Positions 28,342-40,165 of a DNA stretch of 64,000 nucleotides are shown piece by piece; positions within the stretch are counted from its first letter, which is position 1, and each line of letters starts with the position of its first letter. The position numbers were made by a program, and so were the translations under genes. The notes beneath the pieces are model-generated. The model saw only the letters and a list, made by a program, of their open reading frames with translations. It did no database searches and was not told where the DNA came from. The stretch is from assembly GCA_902778135.1 (NCBI GenBank), contig CACYWP010000012.1:1-64000 (forward strand). The letters run 5' to 3'. The DNA comes from an uncultured Coriobacteriaceae bacterium. Lineage in GTDB: Bacteria; Actinomycetota; Coriobacteriia; Coriobacteriales; Atopobiaceae.

Positions 28342-30327
28342 ATGTCACGCCCGCGTCTCCTGAATCGGCTGTGCCTGACCCTGCTGCTGGTTGTGGTCTC
28401 ATTGCTGGCGGTGCCAACGCCATCCCTCGCCAAGGACTACGAGCTCGAGTCGACCCGCATCTTGGCAATCGTCGAGCCCACGGGCACCGTGGAGGTGACC
28501 GAGCGTCGCAAGCTGGACCTGGATGGGCACTTCCACGGCTTCTACTGGGAGCTGGACACCAGTGACGGCGAGATGGGTCCCGTCTCGGTGCAGGTGCAGG
28601 AGGCCGGCGAGGTGCGTGGCGACGAGCTGGTGCCCTACACCTTCGCGAACGGCGGCACCGCCGAAGACACCTGGACCCTCGAGCAACGCTCCTCCTACAC
28701 CCGCGTCGACCTCCATTACGACAAGGCTGACGGGGTGGGCTGGTTCTACGTGAGCTACACGATCGACGGCGTTGCGGTGCGCTGGTCCGACACGGGCGAG
28801 CTGTACTGGAAGTTCGTCGGCGACCGCTGGGAGAAGCAGTCCGACGACGTGGCCTGTGCCGTCTACTTCGCGGCGGCTCCCGAGGGCATGACCATCACGG
28901 CGGGCGACAACCTGCGCGGCTGGCTGCACAACAAGTCTCTGCTGGGCACGATCGAGGTCGCCTCGGGCACGGTGCTGCCGTGGGACGAGATTGCGGCAGG
29001 AGACCCCGGCTCGCTGGTGATGCAGCTGCCTCGTGTCAACAAGGGGGAGTTCGCCGAGGTGAGGGCGGCATTCCCGGCCGAGTGGCTCGCCGAGGCGCCG
29101 GTCCGTGACGAGGCGCGCCTGGACAGGATCCTCTCGGAGGAGGCTGGCTGGGCGGAAAGCGCCAACAAGCGATTCGACCGGGCGGTGTTCTGGGCAAACG
29201 CCAAGCGCCGGCTGCTCGACGTGGGCATCGTGGCGAACGTGGCAGGCATCATCGCGCTGCTCCTGTCCTTCGTGCGCTCCCATCGGGCGACCTTCGACGA
29301 CAAGTACTTCCGCGACGTTCCCTCGAACGACCATCCGGCGGTCCTGTACCAGATCTACAAGAACGACATCGGCGACGGCCCCGACTTCACGGCATCGCTC
29401 ATGCGCCTCTCCGACATGGGTGTCATCACGCTGGAGAAGTGCGTGTACGTCAAGAGCCGGCTGCTGCGCAAGGGCAAGGAGGAAGAGGATTGGCGCCTGA
29501 CGCTCGACGAGGGCAGGGCTGCCGCGCTCTCCGACCCCATCGACCTCGCGACCATCGACTTCGTGTTCGGCTACGTGGGCGAGCGTGCCCAGACGATCGA
29601 CGACGAGAACGACCGGCCCGAGGGCACGGTGCGCATGTCCGACTTCAAGCATGTGGCCTCGCGCGACGAGGAGGTCTACACCAAGCACCTCGATATGTGG
29701 AAGGACGTCGTCGAGAAGGAGGTGGCCAGGCTCGGGTACGTCGAAAGCCAGACGGGAACCCTGAACAAGCTGCTGGGAATCCTGATGACCGTGGACTTCC
29801 TCGCCATCGCTGCGACGATTGCCGACGCGTTCTTCTTCTCCGAGGATGCGTTGGAGCTCGTGGATGCGACCCTCGGGATCATGGGCAGGCTTGCCCTGCT
29901 CGTAACGGTGTTCGTGGTCCTGGCGCTGCTGAAGGCGCGGCTGCCCAAGCGCTCTGACGAGGCGGACGAGCTGAAGGCCAAGCTCGAGGCGCTGCGACGC
30001 TGGCTGAGCGACTTCACGCGGCTGGAGGAGGCCGTGCCCGCCGATGTCATCCTCTGGAACCGCCTGCTCGTGATGGCCGTGGTCCTTGGGGTGTCCGACA
30101 AGGTCATCAAGCAGCTGAGGCTCGCGATGCCGCAGGTCGCAGACGACCGTGCCATGTACCGGACGATGATGTGGTGCGACCCAGGCATGGGCCACCATTC
30201 TCCGGCCAACAGCTTCTCCAGCGGGTTTGCCAGCGCGACGAGCGCCGCGAGCTCCAGCGGCTCGGGCGGCGGTGCCTCCGGCGGCGGCGGAGGTGGCGGC
30301 GGCGGAGGTGGCGGCGGCGCATACTAG
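28342..30327 (+). CDS. DUF2207-family membrane protein
   Basis: 661 residues with an N-terminal signal peptide (about 1-30, LCLTLLLVVVSLLAVPTPSLA), an extracytoplasmic DUF2207 beta domain (about 35-280), a membrane segment (about 294-310, VGIVANVAGIIALLLSF), a cytoplasmic region, further hydrophobic segments near residues 480 and 515, and a low-complexity Gly/Ser tail. The family is common in Firmicutes and Actinobacteria but has no firm function. GAGAGAGGACGACC precedes the ATG. Stand-alone gene ending at a bidirectional terminator. Confidence 0.85.
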   Translation: MSRPRLLNRLCLTLLLVVVSLLAVPTPSLAKDYELESTRILAIVEPTGTVEVTERRKLDLDGHFHGFYWELDTSDGEMGPVSVQVQEAGEVRGDELVPYTFANGGTAEDTWTLEQRSSYTRVDLHYDKADGVGWFYVSYTIDGVAVRWSDTGELYWKFVGDRWEKQSDDVACAVYFAAAPEGMTITAGDNLRGWLHNKSLLGTIEVASGTVLPWDEIAAGDPGSLVMQLPRVNKGEFAEVRAAFPAEWLAEAPVRDEARLDRILSEEAGWAESANKRFDRAVFWANAKRRLLDVGIVANVAGIIALLLSFVRSHRATFDDKYFRDVPSNDHPAVLYQIYKNDIGDGPDFTASLMRLSDMGVITLEKCVYVKSRLLRKGKEEEDWRLTLDEGRAAALSDPIDLATIDFVFGYVGERAQTIDDENDRPEGTVRMSDFKHVASRDEEVYTKHLDMWKDVVEKEVARLGYVESQTGTLNKLLGILMTVDFLAIAATIADAFFFSEDALELVDATLGIMGRLALLVTVFVVLALLKARLPKRSDEADELKAKLEALRRWLSDFTRLEEAVPADVILWNRLLVMAVVLGVSDKVIKQLRLAMPQVADDRAMYRTMMWCDPGMGHHSPANSFSSGFASATSAASSSGSGGGASGGGGGGGGGGGGGAY

Positions 30328-30397
30328 CGTCTCGCCCCGAGGGTCCGGCACTCCGGTCCGCACCCCTGTCGGATGTCCCGACCCAAAGCTAAGGCAA

Positions 30398-30439
30398 GGC
30401 GGGCGCCCGTGGACTCTCCCCACGGGCGCCCGCCCCTTT
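30398..30439. terminator. Bidirectional terminator between the DUF2207 gene and pyk
   Basis: A 15-bp stem (30398-30412 with 30420-30434) with a 7-base loop lies between convergent genes. The plus side is followed by CCTTTG and the minus side by TTGCCTTAGCTTT. Confidence 0.8.
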
Positions 30440-30481
30440 GGCTTGGCATGGATGCGCGACCGGCAGTGGCCCATGGCCTCC

Positions 30482-31927
30482 CTATGGCACCTGCGCCACC
30501 ATCGCCATGTTCGTCGAGGTGATGTAGTCGCCCTGCTGCGGGGACGTCTGTGGGTCGCCAGAGGTGATGACGACGACCTCGCCGGTGTTGACCAGCCCCT
30601 CGTCCTTGGCGCGCTGCAGCGACTCGTTCAGCGTCGAGGAGAGCGACCCCTGCTCGGTGGTCTTGTAGGCGAACACGCCCCAGAGGAAGCAGGTCTTGCG
30701 GATGGCCTGACGTGAGGGCGACATCGCATAGATGGGCAGGTCGGGGCGGAAGTTGGAGATCAGGCGCGCGGTGCGGCCGGAGTGGGTGGGGCAGATGATG
30801 CAGGACGCGCCGACGCGGTCCGCGATCTGGACGCAGGCGAATCCGATGGCGCTGTTGATGTTCCTGATGCCACCGCGGTCGTGGTAGACCTGGCGCTCCT
30901 CCAAGTAGCGCTCGGTCTCCTTGCAGATGGCCGACATCGTCTTGACGGCCTCGATGGGGTACTGGCCCGCCGCGGTCTCGCCCGAGAGCATGACGCAGTC
31001 CGCGCCATCGTAGACCGCGTTGGCCACGTCGCCCACCTCGGCGCGCGTGGGACGAGGGTTGTGGGTCATGGAGTCCAGCATCTGGGTGGCGACGATGACG
31101 GGCTTGTAGGCGTTGCCGCACTTGCCGATGATCGTCTTCTGGATGTGGGGCACCTGCTCGGGCGGCATCTCGACGCCCAGGTCGCCGCGAGCGACCATGA
31201 TGCCGTCGGAATGCTCCAGGATCTCGTCGAAGTTCTTGACGGCAGTGGCACTCTCGATCTTGGACAGGATGTAGATGCCGCGCATGCCCATCCCGTTGCA
31301 GATCTTGCGGATCTCGTCGACCGCGGCGCCGCTGCGGATGAACGAGGCGGCGATGGCGTCGACGCCCAGCTCGCAGCCGAACATGATGTCAGCCTTGTCC
31401 TGTTCGGTGACGGAGGGCAGCCCCACGTCGATGTTGGGGACGTTGACGCCCTTGTGCTCGGACAGGACGCCGCCGTTGCGCACGACGCAGTACATGTCGG
31501 GGCCCTCGATGCGGTCGACCGTCAGCTCGATGAGGCCGTCGTCGACCAGGATTGTGGAGCCGGGGGAGACCTCGTCGGGAAGGTTCTGGTAGCTGATGGA
31601 GAAGCACTCCGCCGATCCCGGCACCTCGCGCGTGGTCACCACGACCCGGGCGTCCTTGCGCAGGGTGACCGGCCGGTGCTGGACCAGCTCACCGGTGCGG
31701 ATCTCGGGACCCTTGGTGTCCAGCAGGATCGCCACGGGGATGGACAGCTCTTCGGAGATGCGGCGCACGCGGTCGATGTTGCGGCGATGGTACTCGTGGC
31801 TGCCATGGGAGAAGTTGAAGCGCGCCACGTTCATGCCATGGAGGATGAGCTGGCGCAGGACCTCGTCGTCCTCGGTTGCCGGTCCCATCGTGCAGATGAT
31901 CTTGGTCCTCTTCTTGTGTGTAGGCAT
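30482..31927 (-). CDS. pyk: Pyruvate kinase
   Basis: Last step of glycolysis, phosphoenolpyruvate plus ADP to pyruvate plus ATP. The 481-residue product starts MPTHKKRTKIICTMGPATED. It contains NFSHGSHEYH, the active-site signature around KIES and MVARGDLGVEMP, and the C-terminal regulatory domain ending with a PEP-utiliser-like swivel missing, so it is the standard length without the extra C-terminal domain. GGAG precedes the ATG; longer upstream frame would run past a promoter-like region. Monocistronic. Confidence 0.95.
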   Translation of the reverse strand: MPTHKKRTKIICTMGPATEDDEVLRQLILHGMNVARFNFSHGSHEYHRRNIDRVRRISEELSIPVAILLDTKGPEIRTGELVQHRPVTLRKDARVVVTTREVPGSAECFSISYQNLPDEVSPGSTILVDDGLIELTVDRIEGPDMYCVVRNGGVLSEHKGVNVPNIDVGLPSVTEQDKADIMFGCELGVDAIAASFIRSGAAVDEIRKICNGMGMRGIYILSKIESATAVKNFDEILEHSDGIMVARGDLGVEMPPEQVPHIQKTIIGKCGNAYKPVIVATQMLDSMTHNPRPTRAEVGDVANAVYDGADCVMLSGETAAGQYPIEAVKTMSAICKETERYLEERQVYHDRGGIRNINSAIGFACVQIADRVGASCIICPTHSGRTARLISNFRPDLPIYAMSPSRQAIRKTCFLWGVFAYKTTEQGSLSSTLNESLQRAKDEGLVNTGEVVVITSGDPQTSPQQGDYITSTNMAMVAQVP

Positions 31928-32042
31928 GTCGCTCCAATGCGTGCATCGGCGGTCGTATCGGTCTGCCTGGCACTGGGTTAGAGACCCCGTTCCAGGTGTG
32001 GGCTCGGTTGCCCACCTTCTGGCAACAATGGTAACGCTCGCC

Positions 32043-32107
32043 GAAAAAGAAGGCACCCTCGCCGACTTTGGAAGCGAAATGGCTACACAAAGTTGGGCGA
32101 GGGTGCC
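32043..32107 (-). terminator. Intrinsic terminator after ldhA
   Basis: On the minus strand, GGCACCCTCGCC pairs with GGCGAGGGTGCC, with AACTTTG/CAAAGT extending the stem inward, and the tail is TTCTTTTTC. It ends ldhA transcription. Confidence 0.8.
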
Positions 32108-32141
32108 GTTGCGTCAGGCGACGCGGACTAGGCGAGGGGCA

Positions 32142-33239
32142 CTAGCAGACGATGCTGCGGAAGACGTACTCGCTGTCGTCGGCCTGGTGGGCGTAGGCGG
32201 TGGCGTTGGAGAGCGTCACGCGAGCGATCTCGCCGAGGGCTTCCTCGGTGAAGAAGGCCTGGTGGCTGGTGACGACCACGTTGGGGAAGGAGGTCAGGCG
32301 AGCGGTGATGGACTCGTAGATCTCGCCGGAGCGGTTCTTGTAGACGTTCTCGTTCTCCTCCTCGTACACGTCGAGGCCGGCAGCGCCGATCTTGCCGGAG
32401 AGGATGCCGCGGATGATGGCCTCGGTGTCGGCAAGGCCGCCACGACCGGTGTTGACGAAGATGACGCCGTCCTTCATCTCGGCGATGGCCTCGTCGTTGA
32501 TCATGTGATAGCTGTCGGCGTTGAGGAACGCGTGCAGCGAGATGAAGTCTGCCTTGTTGTACAGCGGGACGTAGCTCACGACGCGGTCGCCGAAGCCGAC
32601 GCCCTCGATCAGGCAGTTGCCCTTCTCGTCGTAGACCACGTTGCCGTCCTTGTCGTAGACGGGCACGTACTCGTCCACGACGCCCTCGTCGACGAGAGCC
32701 TTGACGGGACCAAGGTCGGCGCCGATGACATGCATGCCGAAGCCCTTGCAGATGCGGCAGAGGGCGGCGCCGATGCGGCCGGTGCCGATGATGCCGGCGG
32801 TGCGGCCCTTGAGGGTGACACCGACGAGGTTGTTGAGGTCGTAGTTGTTCTCGCGAACGCGGTTGTAGCCCTTGACGATGCGGCGGTTGGCGGCAAGGCC
32901 GATGGCCATGGCGTGCTCGGCGATGGCCTCGGGGCTGTAGGCCGGCACGTTGCAGACGCGGATGCCCAGCTCCTTCGCCATGGGGATGTTGACGGCATCG
33001 AAGCCGGCGCAGCGCATGAGGACGAGCTTGACGCCCATGCCAGCGAGGATCTCGAGGGCCATGGCGTTGACGTTGGCGTTGACAAAGGCGCAGACGGCGT
33101 CATAGCCCTTGGCCAGCACGGCGGTACGCCAGGTGAGGTTGGTCTTGGTGAACTCGACCTGGACGTCAGGGTAGTCACCCATCACCTTGGTGAAGGAATC
33201 CTTGTCATAGTCCCTGGTGCCAAAGAACAGAAGCTTCAT
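32142..33239 (-). CDS. ldhA: D-lactate dehydrogenase (D-2-hydroxyacid dehydrogenase family)
   Basis: Reduces pyruvate to D-lactate with NADH. The 365 residues start MKLLFFGTRDYDKDSF; the NAD-binding motif is GTGRIGAALCRICKGFGMHV (about residues 160-179). The active-site Arg lies in the FISLHAFLN context and the later catalytic Glu/His near the C-terminus (FPNVVVTSHQAFFTEE). An approximately 20-residue acidic/charged insertion (DKDGNVVYDEKGN) is unusual compared with standard D-LDHs. GAAAGGATGCAAC precedes the ATG. It sits next to pyk, so the pair forms the fermentative end of glycolysis. Confidence 0.9.
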   Translation of the reverse strand: MKLLFFGTRDYDKDSFTKVMGDYPDVQVEFTKTNLTWRTAVLAKGYDAVCAFVNANVNAMALEILAGMGVKLVLMRCAGFDAVNIPMAKELGIRVCNVPAYSPEAIAEHAMAIGLAANRRIVKGYNRVRENNYDLNNLVGVTLKGRTAGIIGTGRIGAALCRICKGFGMHVIGADLGPVKALVDEGVVDEYVPVYDKDGNVVYDEKGNCLIEGVGFGDRVVSYVPLYNKADFISLHAFLNADSYHMINDEAIAEMKDGVIFVNTGRGGLADTEAIIRGILSGKIGAAGLDVYEEENENVYKNRSGEIYESITARLTSFPNVVVTSHQAFFTEEALGEIARVTLSNATAYAHQADDSEYVFRSIVC

Positions 33240-33684
33240 GTTGCATCCTTTCGTCAGGCCATGCGGCCGCTGCCGTCTCTGCAGTATGTCCACAGACAGG
33301 GTCAGTTTAACGCAGCGAGGAATCGATTCCATCCGCGAGTGGCTTCAAGTGCGCGATACAGCCTGCCTACGGTTAGTGGACGGGCATTCAAGGCTGTCGC
33401 AAGGGCCTGCTTTCGGCCGGCCCTCTGCTTGACGCGCCGCATTCGGGGCAGTCGCCTTTCTAGGACACGGGACGAATCATGGCTCAAGAGGCGTCGGCAT
33501 ACCCGTAAGAGAATCGTCAAATGCGCCGCATGGACGCGTGTGGCGATTTGCGTTGCGTTAGAATAGCAACACGTACGTGGTGGCCTGCTCTGGCAGTCTT
33601 GATGAGCCCTTGCCCCTCCTGGGGAATTATGATCGGGAATCATTCTGTCTGGCCGCTTGAGGATTTCAGACCCAGGAGGAAGCC
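33240..33684. other. 445-bp divergent intergenic region between ldhA and the Ca2+ ATPase
   Basis: I see no gene here. A TAGAAT -10-like box (33559-33564) points right toward the ATPase gene, without a clear -35. AGGAGGAAGCC just before 33685 is that gene's ribosome binding site. The length leaves room for ldhA promoter and regulatory sites, but I cannot identify them. Confidence 0.5.
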
Positions 33685-36336
<2,652 letters not shown>

Positions 36337-36365
36337 GCCTTCTGGCTCCAGCGTGATCCGAACCA

Positions 36366-36395
36366 TGGCCCCCGACGAGTCGTCGGGGGCCTTTC
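36366..36395 (+). terminator. Intrinsic terminator after the Ca2+ ATPase
   Basis: GGCCCCCGAC and GTCGGGGGCC form a 10-bp stem with a 5-base loop, followed by TTTCT. Confidence 0.8.
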
Positions 36396-36545
36396 TGGTG
36401 GTGGCGACCGTGCGGTGGGGCGACCGTAGGCTTATTGGACGTCATACGGTCGCATCGTCCCACCGCATCGCGCAGGCACCGCAACGGCTGCTTGGCGGCT
36501 ATCATGGGGAAGACGACCCGCCCCGAACAGAGACGGAGGCCCGCC

Positions 36546-37727
36546 ATGGCAAAGAAGGCGAAGGCCAGAAGGACCAGAGAGGTGCGTGCCGACAGGGCGC
36601 TGGACACCCTGCCCGCGCTGGCGACCCTGACCGAGCTGCCAACGTATGCCCAGCTGTCTGCCTGCGAACGGCAGAGGGCGGCGTTCGAGGCGGCGCGAGA
36701 GCGGGCGTCCGAGAACGGGGTCGAGCCGGACGAGCTGGCGCTGGGCTGCGTCGTGCGTTTGGACCGCGGCTTTCCCGCCATCGTCACGCAGAACGCGCTC
36801 TTCCGGGCGGAGTTTGCCACGCGGCTGACCAAGGGCGACTTCTCGCGCGTCGCGGTGGGCGACTGGGTGTGCGCTCGGCGGCCCCATGGGCATGACATGG
36901 GGCTCATCGAGGAGATCCTGCCGCGAGAGAGCGACATCGCCCGCTGGAAGGGCGGCAACCGCGGGGAGCGCCAGACCTTGGCAGCGAACGTGGACCTGGT
37001 CATCGTGGTGCAGCAGCTGGGGAGCCAGGAGGTCGACTATGCCCGCGTGGCGCGTTCGGCGGTCATCGTGCGCGACTGCGGGGCCGAGCTTGCGGTGGTC
37101 CTCAGCAAGGCCGACCGTGCTGGCGCCGAGGGGGTTGCGCGCGACCTGGACGCGTTGCACGAGGTGCTGGGTGACGAGGTGCGGCTGGTCGTGACGCTTG
37201 CCGGAGCAGAGGGCGATGCCGACATCGAGGCAGTGAGGGCGGTCGCGGAGGGCCATGGCGTCGGGTTTGGCGAGGAGGGCGTCCGTGCGCTGGTGCCCGA
37301 GGGTACCGTGGCTATCGTCTTGGGCGAGTCGGGGGCTGGCAAGTCGACGCTGCTGAACGCCCTGCTGGGACGGGCGGTGCTGGAGACGGGGGCGGTGCGC
37401 GCCTCGGACGACGCGGGCCGTCACACCACGGTCGCACGGCGTATGGTGGCGCTCCCCGGGGCGGGAATCATCGTGGACGAGCCGGGCCTGCGCAGCCTGC
37501 CGTTGGTGGGGCACGAGCGAGGTCTGGCCAAGGTGTTTCCCGACATCGCCGAGGAGGCCGTTGCATGTCGCTTCCGCAACTGCACCCATACCCACGAGCC
37601 GGGATGTGCCGTGCTGGCGTTTGCAGACGAGAGGGGCTATGCGGGGCGCAGGCTGGAGGCCTACCTCTCTCTGGCCCACGAGATGCGCCAGTCGAAGCAG
37701 ACCCTCGATCCCGACGTGGTGATATAG
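36546..37727 (+). CDS. rsgA: Ribosome small subunit-dependent GTPase A
   Basis: Late 30S-assembly GTPase. 393 residues with N-terminal OB fold, a circularly permuted GTPase (G4-like SKAD precedes G1 GESGAGKS with Lys266), G2 RHTTV, and G3 reading DEPG instead of the usual DTPG. The C-terminal zinc finger is CRFRNCTHTHEPGC. The start at 36546 has CGGAGG upstream; an ATG 42 bases earlier lacks one. Monocistronic. Confidence 0.92.
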   Translation: MAKKAKARRTREVRADRALDTLPALATLTELPTYAQLSACERQRAAFEAARERASENGVEPDELALGCVVRLDRGFPAIVTQNALFRAEFATRLTKGDFSRVAVGDWVCARRPHGHDMGLIEEILPRESDIARWKGGNRGERQTLAANVDLVIVVQQLGSQEVDYARVARSAVIVRDCGAELAVVLSKADRAGAEGVARDLDALHEVLGDEVRLVVTLAGAEGDADIEAVRAVAEGHGVGFGEEGVRALVPEGTVAIVLGESGAGKSTLLNALLGRAVLETGAVRASDDAGRHTTVARRMVALPGAGIIVDEPGLRSLPLVGHERGLAKVFPDIAEEAVACRFRNCTHTHEPGCAVLAFADERGYAGRRLEAYLSLAHEMRQSKQTLDPDVVI

Positions 37728-38120
37728 GCCAGCATTCGTCCGCGGCCGCACGGCTCTGACGGCCCGAACATGACGTGGTGAGACCCAAAAGGACATGCCC
37801 GCACGGCCCACGTTCCGCAGCCGTGCGGGCATTCCGCATGCATCAGTGATGGCATGGGGCCCTAGCTTGGGTTTTGTCTGACAGGTGACATCGGTTGTGG
37901 GCGCCCCGTGGAGGCGCCCGATTTCCTCACGGCGCCCTCACTCGCACGGGGCATGCGGAATCATCCGTCTAGCTGTGCGAATCGGTGCGTGCAAGCCAGG
38001 TGCGCGCAGCCTGCGACTGGGTGCGTAGCGTAATTCAAACACACGTCGAGGAGGCGGTCTGGCGCTCCGAGAATGGTCGTGTGGGCCGTCCGGTCCACGG
38101 GGCTTCTTGGGGAGGTTGGG
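37728..38120. other. Intergenic region between rsgA and the Tad pilus operon
   Basis: No gene is apparent. A perfect 13-bp hairpin (37795-37807 with 37820-37832) probably ends rsgA transcription, although its plus-strand tail is not T-rich. ATTCCGCATGC (37831-37841) recurs inverted as GCATGCGGAAT near 37951-37961. A second hairpin, GGGCGCC/GGCGCCC, lies near 37898-37918. The region must also hold the promoter of the pilus genes, which I cannot locate. Confidence 0.5.
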
Positions 38121-38825
38121 ATGTCGGCACGCTTCAGGATCGTGCTCTCTGCCGCGTTCGCGGTGCTCGGGGTCGTTGCATGCCTTGCCTATGCGGATTC
38201 GGTGCGACAGGAGGCCGAACGGGTGCGTTCGGACGCCATCGCGCGGTTCGGTGGCGAGGTGGCCCATCTGGTCGTGGCCAGCCAGCCCATCGAGGTGGGG
38301 GATCTGATAACCGATCGCAACGTGCAGCTGCGCGACTGGGTGGCCGACCTCGCCCCCCAGGGGGCCATCGCCACCCTGGACGACGCGATCGGCCGGGAGG
38401 TCAGCGTCCCCGTGGCTGCCGGTGCGGTATTGACCGAGCTGAACTTCCGTGACGAGTCGGTAGTGTCCGAGGTGCCTGCAGGCCATGTGGCGGTCAGCGT
38501 CCCCGTGACCGAGAAGCTGGGTATCGCACGTGGTGTGACGCGCGGTGCACGCGTCAGTGCCTATGCGGTCTCCCAGGATGTCCCGCAGCTCATCGCCACC
38601 GACGTCGAGGTGCTGAGCGAGCTGGCCACCTCCGTCGGCGTGATTGCAACGCAGCAGATAACGATAGCCGTGCTGCCCGATGACGTGCCGGCAGTGCTGG
38701 GGGCCAGCGCCTCGGGAGACCTTCGTCTGGTGATACCTGCCGACGACGTGGAGACGGTTGCGGAGCCTGAGCAGGCGGAGGGGCCTGTCGAGGAACAGGT
38801 CGAGATGGAGGGAGGCGAGCAGTGA
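38121..38825 (+). CDS. cpaB: Tad pilus assembly protein CpaB/RcpC (SAF domain)
   Basis: 234 residues: an N-terminal membrane anchor (about residues 6-24, IVLSAAFAVLGVVACLAYA) and an extracytoplasmic SAF domain (VVASQPIEVGDLITDRNVQL, about residues 50-75) followed by an RcpC/CpaB-like region. CpaB is an inner-membrane assembly component of Tad/Flp pili. The ATG at 38121 has GGGGAGGTTGGG upstream. Its stop overlaps the next gene start. First recognisable gene of a Tad cluster. Confidence 0.85.
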   Translation: MSARFRIVLSAAFAVLGVVACLAYADSVRQEAERVRSDAIARFGGEVAHLVVASQPIEVGDLITDRNVQLRDWVADLAPQGAIATLDDAIGREVSVPVAAGAVLTELNFRDESVVSEVPAGHVAVSVPVTEKLGIARGVTRGARVSAYAVSQDVPQLIATDVEVLSELATSVGVIATQQITIAVLPDDVPAVLGASASGDLRLVIPADDVETVAEPEQAEGPVEEQVEMEGGEQ

Positions 38826-40165
38826 TGACCGAGATGTGGCTGGGGTATGCGGAGCGGTCCGGTCGACGCGAGGTGCTGATGGCCCTGCGCAGGATCGCAC
38901 CGGGATCTGCCGTGGTGTTCGCGCGCAGCGCACAGGAGCTGAGGGAGCGTCTGCGCGAGGAGGAGCCGGGAACCGTGGGGGCCATCGTCGGGCACGCGCA
39001 GGAGGGCGTGTCGGAGATGAACCTCGCGGCGGCCCTCGCGCATGACGGGCTGGCAAGCGAGGTCGTGCTGGTTGCGCGTGGTGCCAGTGGGTCCCTGCGC
39101 TCGCGTGCAAGGCGTGCGGGGATCTCCCAGGTGGTTGATGCCACCGTGCTTCCCCAGCCGTCCCCGACCTTGCCCGAGGTGCCGCAGGCGGAACCGTCGC
39201 AGGCGGTCCCGGACGCATTCGGGGAGCCGGCGTCCCGCATTCCCGCGATCGTGCCTTCCCCGGTGGCGCAGGGGGAGGAGCTGCCCAGCGTCATCGGCAC
39301 CCGCGAGTCGCCGCACGTGGATGGCGGCCGGCCTGAGGATGGTGCCCCGATCCTGACGGTCACGTCGGGCCGCGGCGGTGTCGGCAAGACGGCTCTGATC
39401 GCCCTGATGGCCAGCGTCGCGGCGCGTTGGGGCATGGATGTGGCGGTAGTCGACCTCGACCTGTCTTGCGGCAACCTCTTCAGCTGCTTTGGCGTCACCA
39501 AGGGACCAGACCTGGTGCGTATCGCGCCGGAAGGCGCCCCGACGCCCGAGACGATGGGACGTGCGAGCGTGCGCTGCAACGACCACGTGCACCTGTGGGG
39601 TCCCTGCGAGCGGCCCGAGATGGCCGAGATCGTGATGCCGCACGTCGCGACCCTGCTGTCCTACCTCTCCACACGGTTCGACCTGGTGCTGGTGGACACC
39701 TCGACGACCTTTACCGACGGGGTTGCCCAGGCGGTGCAGTCCTGCGACCGCCTGCTGGTGGTGCATGACGAGCGGGCAGGGGCCATCGCCTCGGCGGCGC
39801 GGGTAAGCGCCCTGGCCGTCAGGCTGGGGGTGGCGCGGACGCGCATCGTGCGCGTCATCAACATGGGTGACCCGCGCACCAAGCCCAACGCCTTCGAGGG
39901 CCGTGCAGAGGTCGGGCTGGAGACGGCTCGCATGCATCGGGTCATCGATGGGGGCATCGAGGCGGAGGAGCTGCTCACGTCGGGCAAGGTCGACGAGTTG
40001 TGTGCGACCGACTCCGACATGGTCATGGGCGTTGCCAGCCTGCTGGCGCACGTCCTTTCCGAGCTGGGTCGACTGCCCGACGACGAGGGGGCCCGCAAGG
40101 CGGCGGAATACCGTGGGCAACGACGGCGCCTGCAGCTGTTCGGCAAGCATCGCGAGGCCGTCTGA
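38825..40165 (+). CDS. cpaE: CpaE-like Tad pilus ATPase (MinD/ParA family)
   Basis: 446 residues with a divergent N-terminal receiver-like region (about 1-110), a Pro/Ala-rich linker, then a MinD-type ATPase with deviant Walker A TSGRGGVGKTALI (Lys188), VVDLDLSCGNLF, and FDLVLVDTSTTFTD. CpaE localises the pilus machinery. The TGATG junction with cpaB makes ATG 38825 the natural start; the GTG at 38822 is an alternative. It overlaps cpaF by one base. Confidence 0.85.
   Translation: MTEMWLGYAERSGRREVLMALRRIAPGSAVVFARSAQELRERLREEEPGTVGAIVGHAQEGVSEMNLAAALAHDGLASEVVLVARGASGSLRSRARRAGISQVVDATVLPQPSPTLPEVPQAEPSQAVPDAFGEPASRIPAIVPSPVAQGEELPSVIGTRESPHVDGGRPEDGAPILTVTSGRGGVGKTALIALMASVAARWGMDVAVVDLDLSCGNLFSCFGVTKGPDLVRIAPEGAPTPETMGRASVRCNDHVHLWGPCERPEMAEIVMPHVATLLSYLSTRFDLVLVDTSTTFTDGVAQAVQSCDRLLVVHDERAGAIASAARVSALAVRLGVARTRIVRVINMGDPRTKPNAFEGRAEVGLETARMHRVIDGGIEAEELLTSGKVDELCATDSDMVMGVASLLAHVLSELGRLPDDEGARKAAEYRGQRRRLQLFGKHREAV

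Noticed and set aside
37795-37832. tRNA or small structured RNA gene after rsgA
   Set aside because: Only a simple hairpin is present; no cloverleaf or anticodon arm can be drawn.
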